A stretch of DNA of 64,000 nucleotides, taken from Terrimesophilobacter sp044464485. GTDB taxonomy: Bacteria > Actinomycetota > Actinomycetes > Actinomycetales > Microbacteriaceae. The position numbers and the translations under genes were made by a program. The stretch's first letter is position 1. The number at the start of each line of letters is the position of its first letter. Shown here in pieces: positions 15,167 to 23,837 of this stretch. The stretch spans positions 1 through 64,000 of the forward strand of contig JBIQLG010000011.1 in the NCBI GenBank assembly GCA_044464485.1. The letters are read 5' to 3'. Under the pieces are notes generated by a model. It saw only the letters and a program-made list of their open reading frames with translations, did not search any database and had not been told where the DNA came from.

Positions 15167-16074
15167 TGTTGTCCTCCACGGTGACCGCGGCCCACAAGCG
15201 CCAGAACCTGCGCGAGCAGCTCGCCACCGGAAAGCTCCTTCGCTTCCCCGGCGCCTTCAACCCGCTGAGCGCGATGCTCATCCAGGACAAAGGCTTCGAG
15301 GGCGTCTACATTTCCGGCGCCGTGCTCTCCGCCGATCTGGGGCTCCCGGATATCGGCCTCACGACGCTCACGGAGGTCGCCCACCGCGCCAGCCAGATCA
15401 CGCGCATGACCGACCTGCCCGCGATCGTGGACGCCGACACCGGGTTCGGCGAACCCATGAACGTCGCACGCACGGTGCAGGCGCTCGAGGATGCCGGGGT
15501 CGCCGGCCTCCACATCGAAGACCAGGTCAACCCCAAGCGCTGCGGGCATCTCGACGGCAAAGCGATTGTCGATGAGGAGACCGCAACCAAGCGCATCCGC
15601 GCCGCCGCGACCGCGCGGCGGGATCCGAACCTGCTCATCATGGCGCGCACCGACATCCGCGCGGTCGACGGGCTTCAGGCCGCGGCAGATCGGGCAAAAG
15701 CGCTCGTGGATGCCGGAGCGGATGCGATTTTCCCCGAGGCCATGCGCGACCTCTCCGAGTTCGAGACCATCCGCAAAGCCGTCGATGTGCCGGTGCTCGC
15801 AAACATGACCGAGTTCGGCAAGAGCGACCTGTTCACAACCGAGCAGCTCGCGAACGTCGGAATCAACATCGTCATCTATCCGGTGAGCCTGCTGCGCCTC
15901 GCGATGGGCGCCGCAGAACGCGGCCTCGACGCGCTGCTCGAAGCGGGTACGTTAGAACCAGTCGTCAACGACATGCAAACCCGAGCCCGGCTGTATGAAT
16001 TGCTCGATTATGAGGCGTACAACACCTTTGATTCCGGTGTTTTCAATTTCACACTCGAAACAAATAAGGACTGA
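15166..16074 (+). CDS. prpB: 2-methylisocitrate lyase
   Basis: Cleaves 2-methylisocitrate to pyruvate and succinate, the last step of the methylcitrate cycle. 302 aa of the isocitrate lyase/PEP mutase fold. The active-site motif PKRCGHLDGK is near residue 125, the metal-binding region is DADTGFG, and EAMRDLSEFE follows. The ATG overlaps the prpD stop by one base, so translation is coupled; upstream in-frame codons fall inside prpD. prpC starts 1 nt after its stop. Confidence 0.95.
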   Translation: MLSSTVTAAHKRQNLREQLATGKLLRFPGAFNPLSAMLIQDKGFEGVYISGAVLSADLGLPDIGLTTLTEVAHRASQITRMTDLPAIVDADTGFGEPMNVARTVQALEDAGVAGLHIEDQVNPKRCGHLDGKAIVDEETATKRIRAAATARRDPNLLIMARTDIRAVDGLQAAADRAKALVDAGADAIFPEAMRDLSEFETIRKAVDVPVLANMTEFGKSDLFTTEQLANVGINIVIYPVSLLRLAMGAAERGLDALLEAGTLEPVVNDMQTRARLYELLDYEAYNTFDSGVFNFTLETNKD

Positions 16075-16075
16075 C

Positions 16076-17200
16076 ATGACTGAGCCAGAAATCCGAAAGG
16101 GCCTCGCCGGCGTCGTCGTCGACTCGACGGCGATCTCGAAGGTGAACCCGGAGACCAACTCCTTGCTCTATCGCGGCTACCCCGTGCAGGAGCTCGCCGC
16201 GAACTGCCAGTTCGAGGAAGTCGCGTATTTGCTGTGGAACGGTGAACTTCCGAACCCCGTGCAGCTTGAAGCCTTCCAGAAGATGGAGCGATCGCAGCGT
16301 GCGCTCGAACCCCGCACGAAGCGGATCATCGATGAGTTGCCGCTCACCGCTCACCCCATGGATGTCGTGCGCACCGCTGTGAGCGTCATGGGTGCGTGCG
16401 ACGACGGCGGGCCGAAGGGCATCCGCGACACCGACCTCGAGCGGTCGATCCATCTGCTCGCCCAGCTGCCCGCGATCGTGGCCTACGACCAGCGCCGCCG
16501 CCGCGGCCTCGACCTGGTCGAGCCGCGTGAGGACCTGGCGTTCTCGGCGAATTTCCTGCACATGACGTTCGGTGAGGTACCCGACATCACGGTCGTGAAC
16601 GCGTTCGACGTGTCGATGATCCTGTACGCCGAGCACTCCTTCAACGCGTCGACCTTCACCGCGCGCGTCATCACGAGCACGCTCTCTGACCTGTACTCGG
16701 CGGTCACCGGCGCGATCGGCGCGCTCAAGGGTGCTCTGCACGGGGGCGCCAACGAAGCGGTCATGCACATTTTCGACGAAATCGGTTCGGCAGACAACGT
16801 CGACGCATGGCTCGACAAGGCGCTCGCCGAGAAGCGCAAGATCATGGGCTTCGGCCACCGCGTCTACAAGAACGGCGACTCGCGCGTCCCCACGATGAAG
16901 GCATCCCTCGACACGCTCGTCGCCGAATACGGCCGACCGGATGTCGCCCGGCTCTACGATGCGCTGGAGAAGGGGATGGATGACCGCAAGGGCATCAAGC
17001 CGAATCTCGACTATCCATCCGGCCCCGCGTACAACCTCATCGGTTTCGACACGGAAATGTTCACGCCGCTGTTCGTCATGTCGCGCATCACCGGATGGAC
17101 GGCGCACATCATGGAGCAGCTGGCATCCAACTCGCTCATCCGGCCGCTGTCGGCATACAACGGGGTTGATGAGCGTCACGTGAGCGGTTCAGCACAGTAG
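16076..17200 (+). CDS. prpC: 2-methylcitrate synthase / citrate synthase
   Basis: Condenses propionyl-CoA (and often acetyl-CoA) with oxaloacetate. 374 aa, the short citrate synthase form. Active-site blocks are GALHGGANEAVM (first catalytic His), MGFGHRVYKNGDSR (second) and the C-terminal catalytic Asp in IGFDTEMFTPLFVMSR. Position as third gene after prpD and prpB supports 2-methylcitrate synthase over the housekeeping enzyme. AAGGA precedes the ATG at 16076. A hairpin followed by a T-rich stretch lies just downstream. Confidence 0.93.
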   Translation: MTEPEIRKGLAGVVVDSTAISKVNPETNSLLYRGYPVQELAANCQFEEVAYLLWNGELPNPVQLEAFQKMERSQRALEPRTKRIIDELPLTAHPMDVVRTAVSVMGACDDGGPKGIRDTDLERSIHLLAQLPAIVAYDQRRRRGLDLVEPREDLAFSANFLHMTFGEVPDITVVNAFDVSMILYAEHSFNASTFTARVITSTLSDLYSAVTGAIGALKGALHGGANEAVMHIFDEIGSADNVDAWLDKALAEKRKIMGFGHRVYKNGDSRVPTMKASLDTLVAEYGRPDVARLYDALEKGMDDRKGIKPNLDYPSGPAYNLIGFDTEMFTPLFVMSRITGWTAHIMEQLASNSLIRPLSAYNGVDERHVSGSAQ

Positions 17201-17211
17201 ATTGACGTCCG

Positions 17212-17255
17212 CCGCACCGTGAAGGTGGTCCTTCGGTGTGGAACCTTTTCTTGTG
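17212..17255 (+). terminator. Probable terminator after prpC
   Basis: CCGCACCGTGAAGG at 17212-17225 pairs with CCTTCGGTGTGG at 17230-17241, apart from a 2-nt bulge and one wobble. AACCTTTTCTTG follows. Imperfect, but correctly placed 11 nt after the prpC stop. From here to 17430 I see no convincing gene; a 78-codon frame at 17238-17474 has no recognisable features. Confidence 0.5.
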
Positions 17256-17430
17256 CCCTTTTTGTGGAATTCGCACGTAATCTCTGCGGCTGAAACGGCA
17301 TTCCTGGCGCGCACCGTGAGCCGTGTGTCGCCACAGCTCGTGCGCCGTGAGCTTGCGGAAATCGTGCAACATCCTTGTGCACCCGCCGAGCTGTTCAGCG
17401 TTATGGCGCCGCCGCCACGTGCGAATCTTC

Positions 17431-17477
17431 TTGACTTCAATAAACACGGTGTGCATACTATTCGAACAACATAGTTC
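17431..17477 (+). promoter_or_regulatory. Promoter and GAAC-N6-GTTC operator of the catabolic cluster
   Basis: TTGACT (17431-17436) and CATACT (17454-17459) are 17 bp apart. GAAC at 17464-17467 and GTTC at 17474-17477 form an inverted repeat with a 6-bp centre across the expected transcription start. The same GAAC-N6-GTTC lies at 27718-27731 upstream of the FAH gene. The IclR protein encoded at 25588 is the natural candidate to bind both. Confidence 0.6.
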
Positions 17478-17532
17478 TATTTTTGATAAGGGTTGCAATC
17501 GAGCTTTCCCCCTGGCCACGACGGAGTACCTG

Positions 17533-19197
17533 TTGAAAACGTTTGAAGCAATCGCCAAAGCCATTGAGTCAGAAGGATGCACTGCGGTATTCACTCTGCT
17601 CGGTGACGCCAACATGCTGATCATGTCCGCGGTGCAGGAAAAAACCTCGGTACGGCTGGTGCACGCGCGACATGAAAACAATGCGGTGGCGATGGCGGAT
17701 GGTTATGCCCGAATGACGGGCCGCGTGGGCGTAGCGTCGGTGACCGCGGGGCCAGGTGTCACCAACATTGCGACTTCCCTGGTGGTGGCGGTGAAACACC
17801 GCACTCCGCTCGTCGTCATCGCAGGAGATATCCCGCAAAACGCGGACTATCATGGTCAGAAATTCGAGCAAGGATCGTTTGTAAGAAGCACCGGAGCGAT
17901 CAGCCTCGCGATCATCAATCCCGAGACCGCACTCCGCACCTTGCGTGAAGCGTTCTTCGTCGCTCAGCAAAGACTGCTTCCGGTCGTTGTCTCAGTACCG
18001 GCGAACGTGCTGGTGGCCGAGTGGGGTGAGACGTGGGCGTATCAGCCGTCTTCGGCTTCGCTGCCGAAACCTCAAAGGGTGCAGCCGGACCCCACCATGG
18101 TCGACGAGATTGCCAACGTCGTGCAAAAGGCGAAGCGTCCCGTGATCATTGCCGGGCGGGGTGCCGCTGATTCCGGGGCTCACGACTCTCTTGTGCGTCT
18201 TGGTGACCGGATCGGTGCGCTTTTGGGCACGACTCTCCGGGGCAAAGGATTTTTTCGCACGGATGAATTCAACATCGGAATCATCGGATCGCTGGGCACG
18301 AAAGCGGCGCGCGATCTCATCGCAGGCTCTGACTGCATTGTCGGAGTCGGAGCAAGTCTTGGCCATTACACGGCAGAAGACGAGCGCGCATTTGCCGGTG
18401 CGACTGTCATTCAGATCGACTCGGAGCCACAGGGATTTCATCAGGGCAGATATGTTGCCGACCACTACCTTGTCGGCGATGCGCTCGCTTCCGTTGATGC
18501 CGTGAATGCCGTTCTCGAGTCACGGGGTTTCACAAGCTCCGGATATCGGACACCCGAGATCGACGCGACTCTCGCGAGCGTTGAGTCTCCGCCCGATTAC
18601 GAGGAATCTGAACTCGAAGAAGGTTTCGTGCATCCTGCCCACGTAATGCGCGAACTCAACAAAGTGCTGACCTCGCACCACCACGTCGTGGTGGGCGGAG
18701 GAGCATTTTGGACGTATCCGGGTGCAGATCTGATTGCGCTGGGTCCCGAAGGTTACAACTTTGAGGCCGACTTTATGGCGATTTCGCAGGCGCTGTCTAT
18801 GGCAATCGGGGCAGCGTCGGCCGACGATGACCGGCGGATAATCGCCATCGAGGGTGACGGCAGCGCGCTCATGAACATTCAGGAGCTCGACTCGATTGCC
18901 GTTGGCAAGGTTCCTGTGCTCTTCATCGTCATCAATGACGGTGCATATGGGGCTGAAGTGCACGGGCTCGCCGGCGCCGGACATCCGGGTGAGATTGCCA
19001 GATTCCGTCGAGTCGACTTCGCCGCCGTGGCGGAAGCATTCGGTGTGCGCGGACATCGCCTTGCGAATGCCGCGGAAATCGGCACCATTGTGAAGGAATT
19101 CGACGAGACCCGTGAGTCCATCGTCGTCGACGTCCCGATGTCGACAAAGGTGATTTCATCGCGGATTCGCAGGACCAAGTATGGCCAGGACGTTTAG
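17533..19197 (+). CDS. Thiamine diphosphate-dependent enzyme (2-oxo acid decarboxylase / acetolactate synthase-like)
   Basis: 554-aa ThDP enzyme of the acetolactate synthase/benzoylformate decarboxylase superfamily. The Pyr-domain catalytic Glu is Glu48 (RHENNAVAMADGYAR). The ThDP/Mg motif GDGSALMNIQELDSI runs to INDGAYGAEVH in the C-terminal domain. Next to an aminotransferase gene, a decarboxylase acting on the resulting 2-oxo acid is the simplest idea, but a C-C ligase or hydrolase cannot be excluded. No FAD-type acetolactate synthase regulatory partner is present. TTG at 17533 is chosen because GGAG sits 6 nt upstream and the protein then starts at the usual place; no ATG is available. 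Confidence 0.85.
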   Translation: MKTFEAIAKAIESEGCTAVFTLLGDANMLIMSAVQEKTSVRLVHARHENNAVAMADGYARMTGRVGVASVTAGPGVTNIATSLVVAVKHRTPLVVIAGDIPQNADYHGQKFEQGSFVRSTGAISLAIINPETALRTLREAFFVAQQRLLPVVVSVPANVLVAEWGETWAYQPSSASLPKPQRVQPDPTMVDEIANVVQKAKRPVIIAGRGAADSGAHDSLVRLGDRIGALLGTTLRGKGFFRTDEFNIGIIGSLGTKAARDLIAGSDCIVGVGASLGHYTAEDERAFAGATVIQIDSEPQGFHQGRYVADHYLVGDALASVDAVNAVLESRGFTSSGYRTPEIDATLASVESPPDYEESELEEGFVHPAHVMRELNKVLTSHHHVVVGGGAFWTYPGADLIALGPEGYNFEADFMAISQALSMAIGAASADDDRRIIAIEGDGSALMNIQELDSIAVGKVPVLFIVINDGAYGAEVHGLAGAGHPGEIARFRRVDFAAVAEAFGVRGHRLANAAEIGTIVKEFDETRESIVVDVPMSTKVISSRIRRTKYGQDV

Positions 19198-19238
19198 CAC
19201 CGGCAATCGAACCGAATACGAAAGATTGGTGAACAGAG

Positions 19239-20345
19239 TTGTTCCACATGAGACAGGAAATAGTCGACCGGCCCGGATATCGCGGTGGACGAACCGCAGC
19301 GGATCTGGAATTCAGCGGCGATCTGCCTGCGGTCAAATTGTCGTCCAACGAGTTGCCGTATCCCCCCGTCAAGAAAGTCCTGGATGCTGCGCTCGGCGCA
19401 ACCCTTGAGCTCAATCGGTACCCGGAGCCATCCAGCTCGGAACTTATTCGCGCTATCGCAAATCGATATGGTTTATCGCCGGAACAGATCGCGGTGTCGA
19501 ATGGAACGGCAACCATCATCGATGCGCTGATGCGTCTCACGTCGTCACCCACCAGTCACATCGTGTACCCGTGGCGCACATTCGAGGCATTGATTCCTCT
19601 GACAACTCTCACGGGAATGAGAGGTCGTCAGATTCCGCTCGCGTCGTACCATCACGATCTGGAGGCGATGGCCGATGCGGTCTCGCCGGAAACGTCGTTC
19701 GTATATGTGTGCAATCCCAATAACCCCACCGGAACAATCGAGACCTCCGCAGATCTGATCCGCTTCCTCGACGCCGTACCGAGCACGACCATGATCGTGC
19801 TCGATGAGGCGTACATTCACTTCACCGCCGGCAGAGACACTCTCGACGGTCTCACCGTGCTTGACAGGTACCCGAATCTCGTGATTCTTCGTACCTTTTC
19901 AAAGTCGTTCGGTCTCGCTGCACTTCGCGCGGGATTCGCGGCGTGCGCTCCGGAAATCGCTCGGGAACTTCGAAAAGTGATCTCGCCGTTTTCTATGACG
20001 GCGATGGCGGCGGCGGCGGTAATTGCATCTCTCGACGAGGACCTGCGTCCCATTTTTGACGAGAGAATTTCCGAAATTGCGCGCGAACGCGACCGGTTGA
20101 CACTCTCGCTCCGCAACCTCGGAATAGACGTTGTTCCCGAATCGGCGGCGAACTTCATCTTTTTGCCGACGTCGGAGGCCGAAGCCCAGGCAATTTCGAC
20201 TCAGTTCGAAGCTCATGGGTTGATCGTGAGGCCTTATGCCGACGGAATTCGCATCAGCATCGGACTGCCACCAGACAATGACCGCGTCGTTGATGCAGCC
20301 CGCGAGATCAAGTCATCCGGCGCGTTTGAGCGGAACGCAGCATGA
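19239..20345 (+). CDS. PLP-dependent aminotransferase, HisC/aromatic type
   Basis: Fold-type I aminotransferase of the histidinol-phosphate/aromatic aminotransferase group, 368 aa. It shows KLSSNELPYPP at the N-terminus, CNPNNPTGT near residue 157, DEAYIHF (PLP pyridine contact) and the Schiff-base Lys in RTFSKSFGLAALRAGF. TTG at 19239 has GGTGA upstream at good spacing; ATG at 19248 would remove only three residues. It sits between a ThDP enzyme and an amino-acid importer and overlaps the permease start as ATGA, so it probably deaminates the imported solute. A housekeeping HisC role is unlikely in this setting. Confidence 0.87.
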   Translation: MFHMRQEIVDRPGYRGGRTAADLEFSGDLPAVKLSSNELPYPPVKKVLDAALGATLELNRYPEPSSSELIRAIANRYGLSPEQIAVSNGTATIIDALMRLTSSPTSHIVYPWRTFEALIPLTTLTGMRGRQIPLASYHHDLEAMADAVSPETSFVYVCNPNNPTGTIETSADLIRFLDAVPSTTMIVLDEAYIHFTAGRDTLDGLTVLDRYPNLVILRTFSKSFGLAALRAGFAACAPEIARELRKVISPFSMTAMAAAAVIASLDEDLRPIFDERISEIARERDRLTLSLRNLGIDVVPESAANFIFLPTSEAEAQAISTQFEAHGLIVRPYADGIRISIGLPPDNDRVVDAAREIKSSGAFERNAA

Positions 20346-21307
20346 GCGAACAACTGAAGTCATCGGCGCTTGAGACGACTGACGCGGACGCGGGCGAACG
20401 CTGGTACCTTCGTCCGCTCAGAGTTATCGAGTTCCTGTTGGCGGGCCGGGACAGGTCCGTGAATCCCTCCATTCGCAACTATCCCAAGTGGGGTGTCGGG
20501 CTCACTGCCGTGGTCGCCCTGCTCTTTTTGGCGACCGTCATCCAATCGCTTGCGGTGAACCCGAAACTCCAGTGGGATGTCGTTGCCAAATACTTTTTCG
20601 ACCCCGTCATCCTCAGTGGGGTTTGGGGCACTCTCACCCTCACTATCGGGAGTGTTCTCATCGCGATAATTGTGGGTTTCGTCATCGCGTATATGGGCGA
20701 ATCGAACATTGTCGCGCAGTCGGTGGCGCGCACCTACATCTGGTTCTTCCGAGGCGTCCCGCTTCTCGTCCAACTCCTGATCTGGTTCAACATCGCGTTG
20801 CTCATTCCCACGGTCACCATTGGAATTCCGTTTACCAGTATCGGAGAGTCGATCAATACCAACCTCCTGATTTCGGGTTCGACGGCCGCCTTGCTCGGGC
20901 TCGGGTTACATGAGGCGGCGTACATGGCGGAAATCGTCAGGTCGGGGATCATATCCGTTCCGGTCGGTCAAACCGAGGCTGCATTGACTCTGGGGCTTCG
21001 ACGCTCCGAAGCGCTGCGCAAGATTGTCTTTCCGCAAATGCTGCGCGTGATCGTGCCGCCAACGGGAAACCTCGCGATCAGTTTGATGAAAGCGAGTTCG
21101 CTCGTCGCGGCAATTGGAGGCGGTGAGCTCCTGAGCAAGGCGCAATTCATATACGGCCGCACTCTGGAGGTGGTCCCGCTGCTGCTGGTTGCCTCGATGT
21201 GGTACCTGGTGCTCGTGAGTGTGGCGACGGTGGGACAGTACTTCCTGGAGAAGAAGCTTCAGCCTGGGTCCAAATCGAAGCCGAAGATGGAAGGGGCAGA
21301 AGCATGA
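20342..21307 (+). CDS. Polar amino acid ABC transporter permease (cluster importer)
   Basis: 321-aa integral membrane subunit of the second amino-acid-type importer. After about 45 soluble residues there is a first helix (GLTAVVALLFLATVIQSL). The conserved core has FFRGVPLLVQLL and the EAA loop EAAYMAEIVRSGI followed by GQTEAALTLG. It is clearly paralogous to the permease at 2016 but divergent. ATGA overlaps on both sides couple it to the aminotransferase and the ATPase, so uptake and transamination are one transcription unit. Confidence 0.92.
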   Translation: MSEQLKSSALETTDADAGERWYLRPLRVIEFLLAGRDRSVNPSIRNYPKWGVGLTAVVALLFLATVIQSLAVNPKLQWDVVAKYFFDPVILSGVWGTLTLTIGSVLIAIIVGFVIAYMGESNIVAQSVARTYIWFFRGVPLLVQLLIWFNIALLIPTVTIGIPFTSIGESINTNLLISGSTAALLGLGLHEAAYMAEIVRSGIISVPVGQTEAALTLGLRRSEALRKIVFPQMLRVIVPPTGNLAISLMKASSLVAAIGGGELLSKAQFIYGRTLEVVPLLLVASMWYLVLVSVATVGQYFLEKKLQPGSKSKPKMEGAEA

Positions 21308-22143
21308 GCACACCCTCGGAAACCCGCAAGCCCACCGCGTCCTCGGCAATGCCGGCTGATGCGGAAGTCATGATCGACGCCGTGGATGTGAACAAGTACT
21401 TCAAGAACAATCACGTGTTAAAGGGAATAGACCTCGTTGTTCGCAAGGGCGAGGTCGTCTGCATCGTCGGCCCCTCCGGATCGGGAAAGACCACGTTTCT
21501 GCGCTGCCTGTGCCAGCTGGAGGAACACTTCTCCGGCGTCATCTCCATTGCCGGAGAACCGATCGGCCACGAAGTCCGGAACGGCCAGGTCTACCGGCAA
21601 AAAGAAAAGGACACCGCACGCCTCAGGCGGCGGATCGGCTTTGTCTTTCAAAGCTTCAACCTGTTTCCCCACATGAATGCCGTGGCGAATGTGGCGTACG
21701 GTCCCACAAAGGTTCTCGGTCGAAAATCCGAAGTGGCCAAGAAACGCGCTCGCGAACTGTTGGATCAGGTTGGGCTGTCGGACAAATACGATGCCCATCC
21801 GCACTCGCTTTCGGGTGGGCAACAGCAAAGGGTGGCCATTGCCAGATCGCTTGCCATGGACCCGGATGTCATTCTTTTCGACGAGCCGACGAGCGCTCTG
21901 GACTCAGAATCGGTCAACGAAGTGCTCGGCGTCATGCAAAACCTCGCAAAACTCGGCATGACCATGGTGGTTGTCACCCATGAGCTGGCCTTCGCACGAG
22001 CAGTCGCAGACACGCTCGTGATGATGGAGGACGGAGAAGTCGTCGAATGGGGTCCTTGCCAGGAGTTCATGGATTCGCCTCGAACGGAACGTGCTCGGCG
22101 ATTCCTTAACCACCAGAGAGAGGAGACAGTATCTGAGATCTGA
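21304..22143 (+). CDS. Polar amino acid ABC transporter ATP-binding protein (cluster importer)
   Basis: 279-aa GlnQ-type ATPase with GPSGSGKTT (Walker A), VFQSFNLFPHM (Q-loop), LSGGQQQRVAIARS (signature) and VILFDEPTSALD (Walker B). The ATG at 21304 overlaps the permease stop; the upstream frame belongs to the permease. The N-terminal about 22 residues before the ABC domain are unconserved-looking. It completes the importer together with the lipoprotein that follows 56 nt later. Confidence 0.93.
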   Translation: MSTPSETRKPTASSAMPADAEVMIDAVDVNKYFKNNHVLKGIDLVVRKGEVVCIVGPSGSGKTTFLRCLCQLEEHFSGVISIAGEPIGHEVRNGQVYRQKEKDTARLRRRIGFVFQSFNLFPHMNAVANVAYGPTKVLGRKSEVAKKRARELLDQVGLSDKYDAHPHSLSGGQQQRVAIARSLAMDPDVILFDEPTSALDSESVNEVLGVMQNLAKLGMTMVVVTHELAFARAVADTLVMMEDGEVVEWGPCQEFMDSPRTERARRFLNHQREETVSEI

Positions 22144-22199
22144 CTGCGTCAAACCCGAACAAAACCAAGCTACAAAAAATGAACCGAAGGAGATTCATT

Positions 22200-23096
22200 G
22201 TGAAGCGACTTGCACCATTGATTGCAGTGCCTTTGACTGCAATGTTGTTACTCGCCGGCTGTGCTGCCGGCTCGTCTGATGATGGCTCGAAGGCGCCGTC
22301 AGACAGCGCAGACGCGGCTCTGGCCGACATGTTGCCCGCAAATATCAGGGATGCAGGCGTATTGAACGTCGGTGTCGCACCGGGCTTCTACCCGAACGCG
22401 TACTTCCCCGAGGGCAGCGACAAGCTTGCGGGTGTCGATCCCGATCTCTTGGCCGCCGTTGCCGAGAAGCTGGGCGTCAAGGTCAACTGGATTACGGCCG
22501 ATTTCCCATCACTGGTTGTGGGTGTTGCATCCGGGAAATTCGATATCGCGATGGGAGATATCAGTGATACTCCCGTGCGAGAAGAGCAGGTTACCTTTGT
22601 GGACTACCTGCTGAGCTACCGGATGGTCTACACCCAGGCAGCAAATCCACACAACATTTCCGGCGAGCGTTTGAGTCTGTGCGGACTGTCCGCGCCATAC
22701 CAGAGCGCGACTATCACCGGTGACGTGATGGATGCCATCAGCAAGGAGTGCGAAGCGGCAGGCAAGAAGCCGATCGATATCATTCCCGTGTCAAACCACG
22801 ACGCAATCCAGCTCGCCGTGGACTCGGGTCGCGCCGATTTCGGCATGACCGCGGGTTCCGAGGGCGCCGGTTTCGACAAGCAGGCACCGGGAAAGTACAA
22901 GCACTGGAAACTTGATGGATCGCCCATGATTCCCTCGGGAATTGCCACGCCACGTGACGCCACAGACTTGCAGCAGGCTCTTCTCGCCGGTCTCAAGGCA
23001 GTTCAAGCGGATGGCACGTATGCGGCGCTCCTGAAGAAGTACACCCTTGAGGAAGGAACTCTCGATGAGTTCGGCATCAACCTCGGCAGCAAATAA
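22200..23096 (+). CDS. Substrate-binding lipoprotein of the catabolic-cluster importer
   Basis: 298-aa SBP_bac_3-type receptor. GTG at 22200 is preceded by GAAGGAG with a 7-nt gap and gives a classical lipoprotein signal ending LLAGC; the ATG at 22179 overlaps that ribosome site and is rejected. Family blocks are VLNVGVAPGFYPNAYF, GVDPDLLAAVAEKLGV and a C-terminal DGTYAALLKKY. Two further Cys (CGLSAPY and KECEAAG) may form a disulfide. It likely recognises the cluster's growth substrate. A strong hairpin follows its stop. Confidence 0.92.
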   Translation: MKRLAPLIAVPLTAMLLLAGCAAGSSDDGSKAPSDSADAALADMLPANIRDAGVLNVGVAPGFYPNAYFPEGSDKLAGVDPDLLAAVAEKLGVKVNWITADFPSLVVGVASGKFDIAMGDISDTPVREEQVTFVDYLLSYRMVYTQAANPHNISGERLSLCGLSAPYQSATITGDVMDAISKECEAAGKKPIDIIPVSNHDAIQLAVDSGRADFGMTAGSEGAGFDKQAPGKYKHWKLDGSPMIPSGIATPRDATDLQQALLAGLKAVQADGTYAALLKKYTLEEGTLDEFGINLGSK

Positions 23097-23130
23097 CAGA
23101 AACAGATAAACACGGTTCTGTCCGATTAAC

Positions 23131-23166
23131 GGGGTGTTCGGGTCACGCTAATGACTCGAACACCCC
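23131..23166 (+). terminator. Hairpin after the importer operon
   Basis: GGGGTGTTCGGGTC pairs with GACTCGAACACCCC across an 8-nt loop: 14 bp with a single wobble. There is no T-tract, so it may be a Rho-independent-like terminator or an mRNA-stabilising hairpin that lowers expression of the downstream dioxygenase and hydroxylase genes. Confidence 0.65.
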
Positions 23167-23218
23167 TCGGACCCGGTCCAAATGATCTGTAGGCACACAC
23201 CATGATTGGAACCAAGAA

Positions 23219-23800
23219 ATGAAGCTCTCCGTTGCTCGACTCGGTCACGTTGGCATTGCTGTCCGTGACATGCAGAGGTCGATTGACTTTTACACGAGCG
23301 TACTAGGACTCAAACTAAGCGAACAATTCGATTACAACAATAAGAAGGGACACGGGGTGGCCGTGCTCGCCGGCGCATTCATTCGCAGCGACACTACTCA
23401 CCATTGCCTTTCGATATTCAAGCTTCGTGACGCAGTCGAGCCGCCTGCAGCCCACCACATCGGACTGCACCACATCGCGTTCGAAATGCGCTCCTCGGAA
23501 GACCTGCTGGAGATGTACCGCAGATTCCATGACCAGGAAATACCGATAGTGAACGCGCGAATCGGTGGCCCGGGAAATCAGCCGCGATTCTATGGCCTGG
23601 ACCCTGACGGAAATCTTCTCGAGTTCTATTGGAACATTGACCAAATCGGGTGGGACGGCATCCCTCGACCGTATGCGCCCATTCAGGAAGTCGAGTTGGA
23701 ATCTTTTGACTTCGAAGCATACGAGGTTGAACGCGAACGGATCGCTGCCGAGGCGCAACGCATTTGGGCCGAGGGCAGAGACGAGCTGACGGCCGGTTAG
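23219..23800 (+). CDS. VOC-family extradiol dioxygenase-like protein
   Basis: 193 aa. First module: ARLGHVGIAVRDMQRSIDFYTSVLGL, with His10 as candidate metal ligand. Second module: HHIGLHHIAFEM (second His), ending DPDGNLLEFYWN (Glu ligand). The 2-His-1-Glu pattern of extradiol ring-cleavage enzymes is therefore intact. A Glu/Arg-rich C-terminal helix of about 40 residues is extra. It lies 37 nt before an FAD hydroxylase gene, so cleavage of a hydroxylated ring is likely, though isomerase-type VOC members also exist. The ribosome site is weak. Confidence 0.82.
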   Translation: MKLSVARLGHVGIAVRDMQRSIDFYTSVLGLKLSEQFDYNNKKGHGVAVLAGAFIRSDTTHHCLSIFKLRDAVEPPAAHHIGLHHIAFEMRSSEDLLEMYRRFHDQEIPIVNARIGGPGNQPRFYGLDPDGNLLEFYWNIDQIGWDGIPRPYAPIQEVELESFDFEAYEVERERIAAEAQRIWAEGRDELTAG

Positions 23801-23837
23801 GTAGAGACGAATCACAACGAGAAGATAGAGACTGCGC

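Noticed and set aside
17238..17474. 78-codon frame upstream of the ThDP gene
   Set aside because: No ribosome site, no recognisable domain, and it runs across the promoter and operator of the downstream operon.
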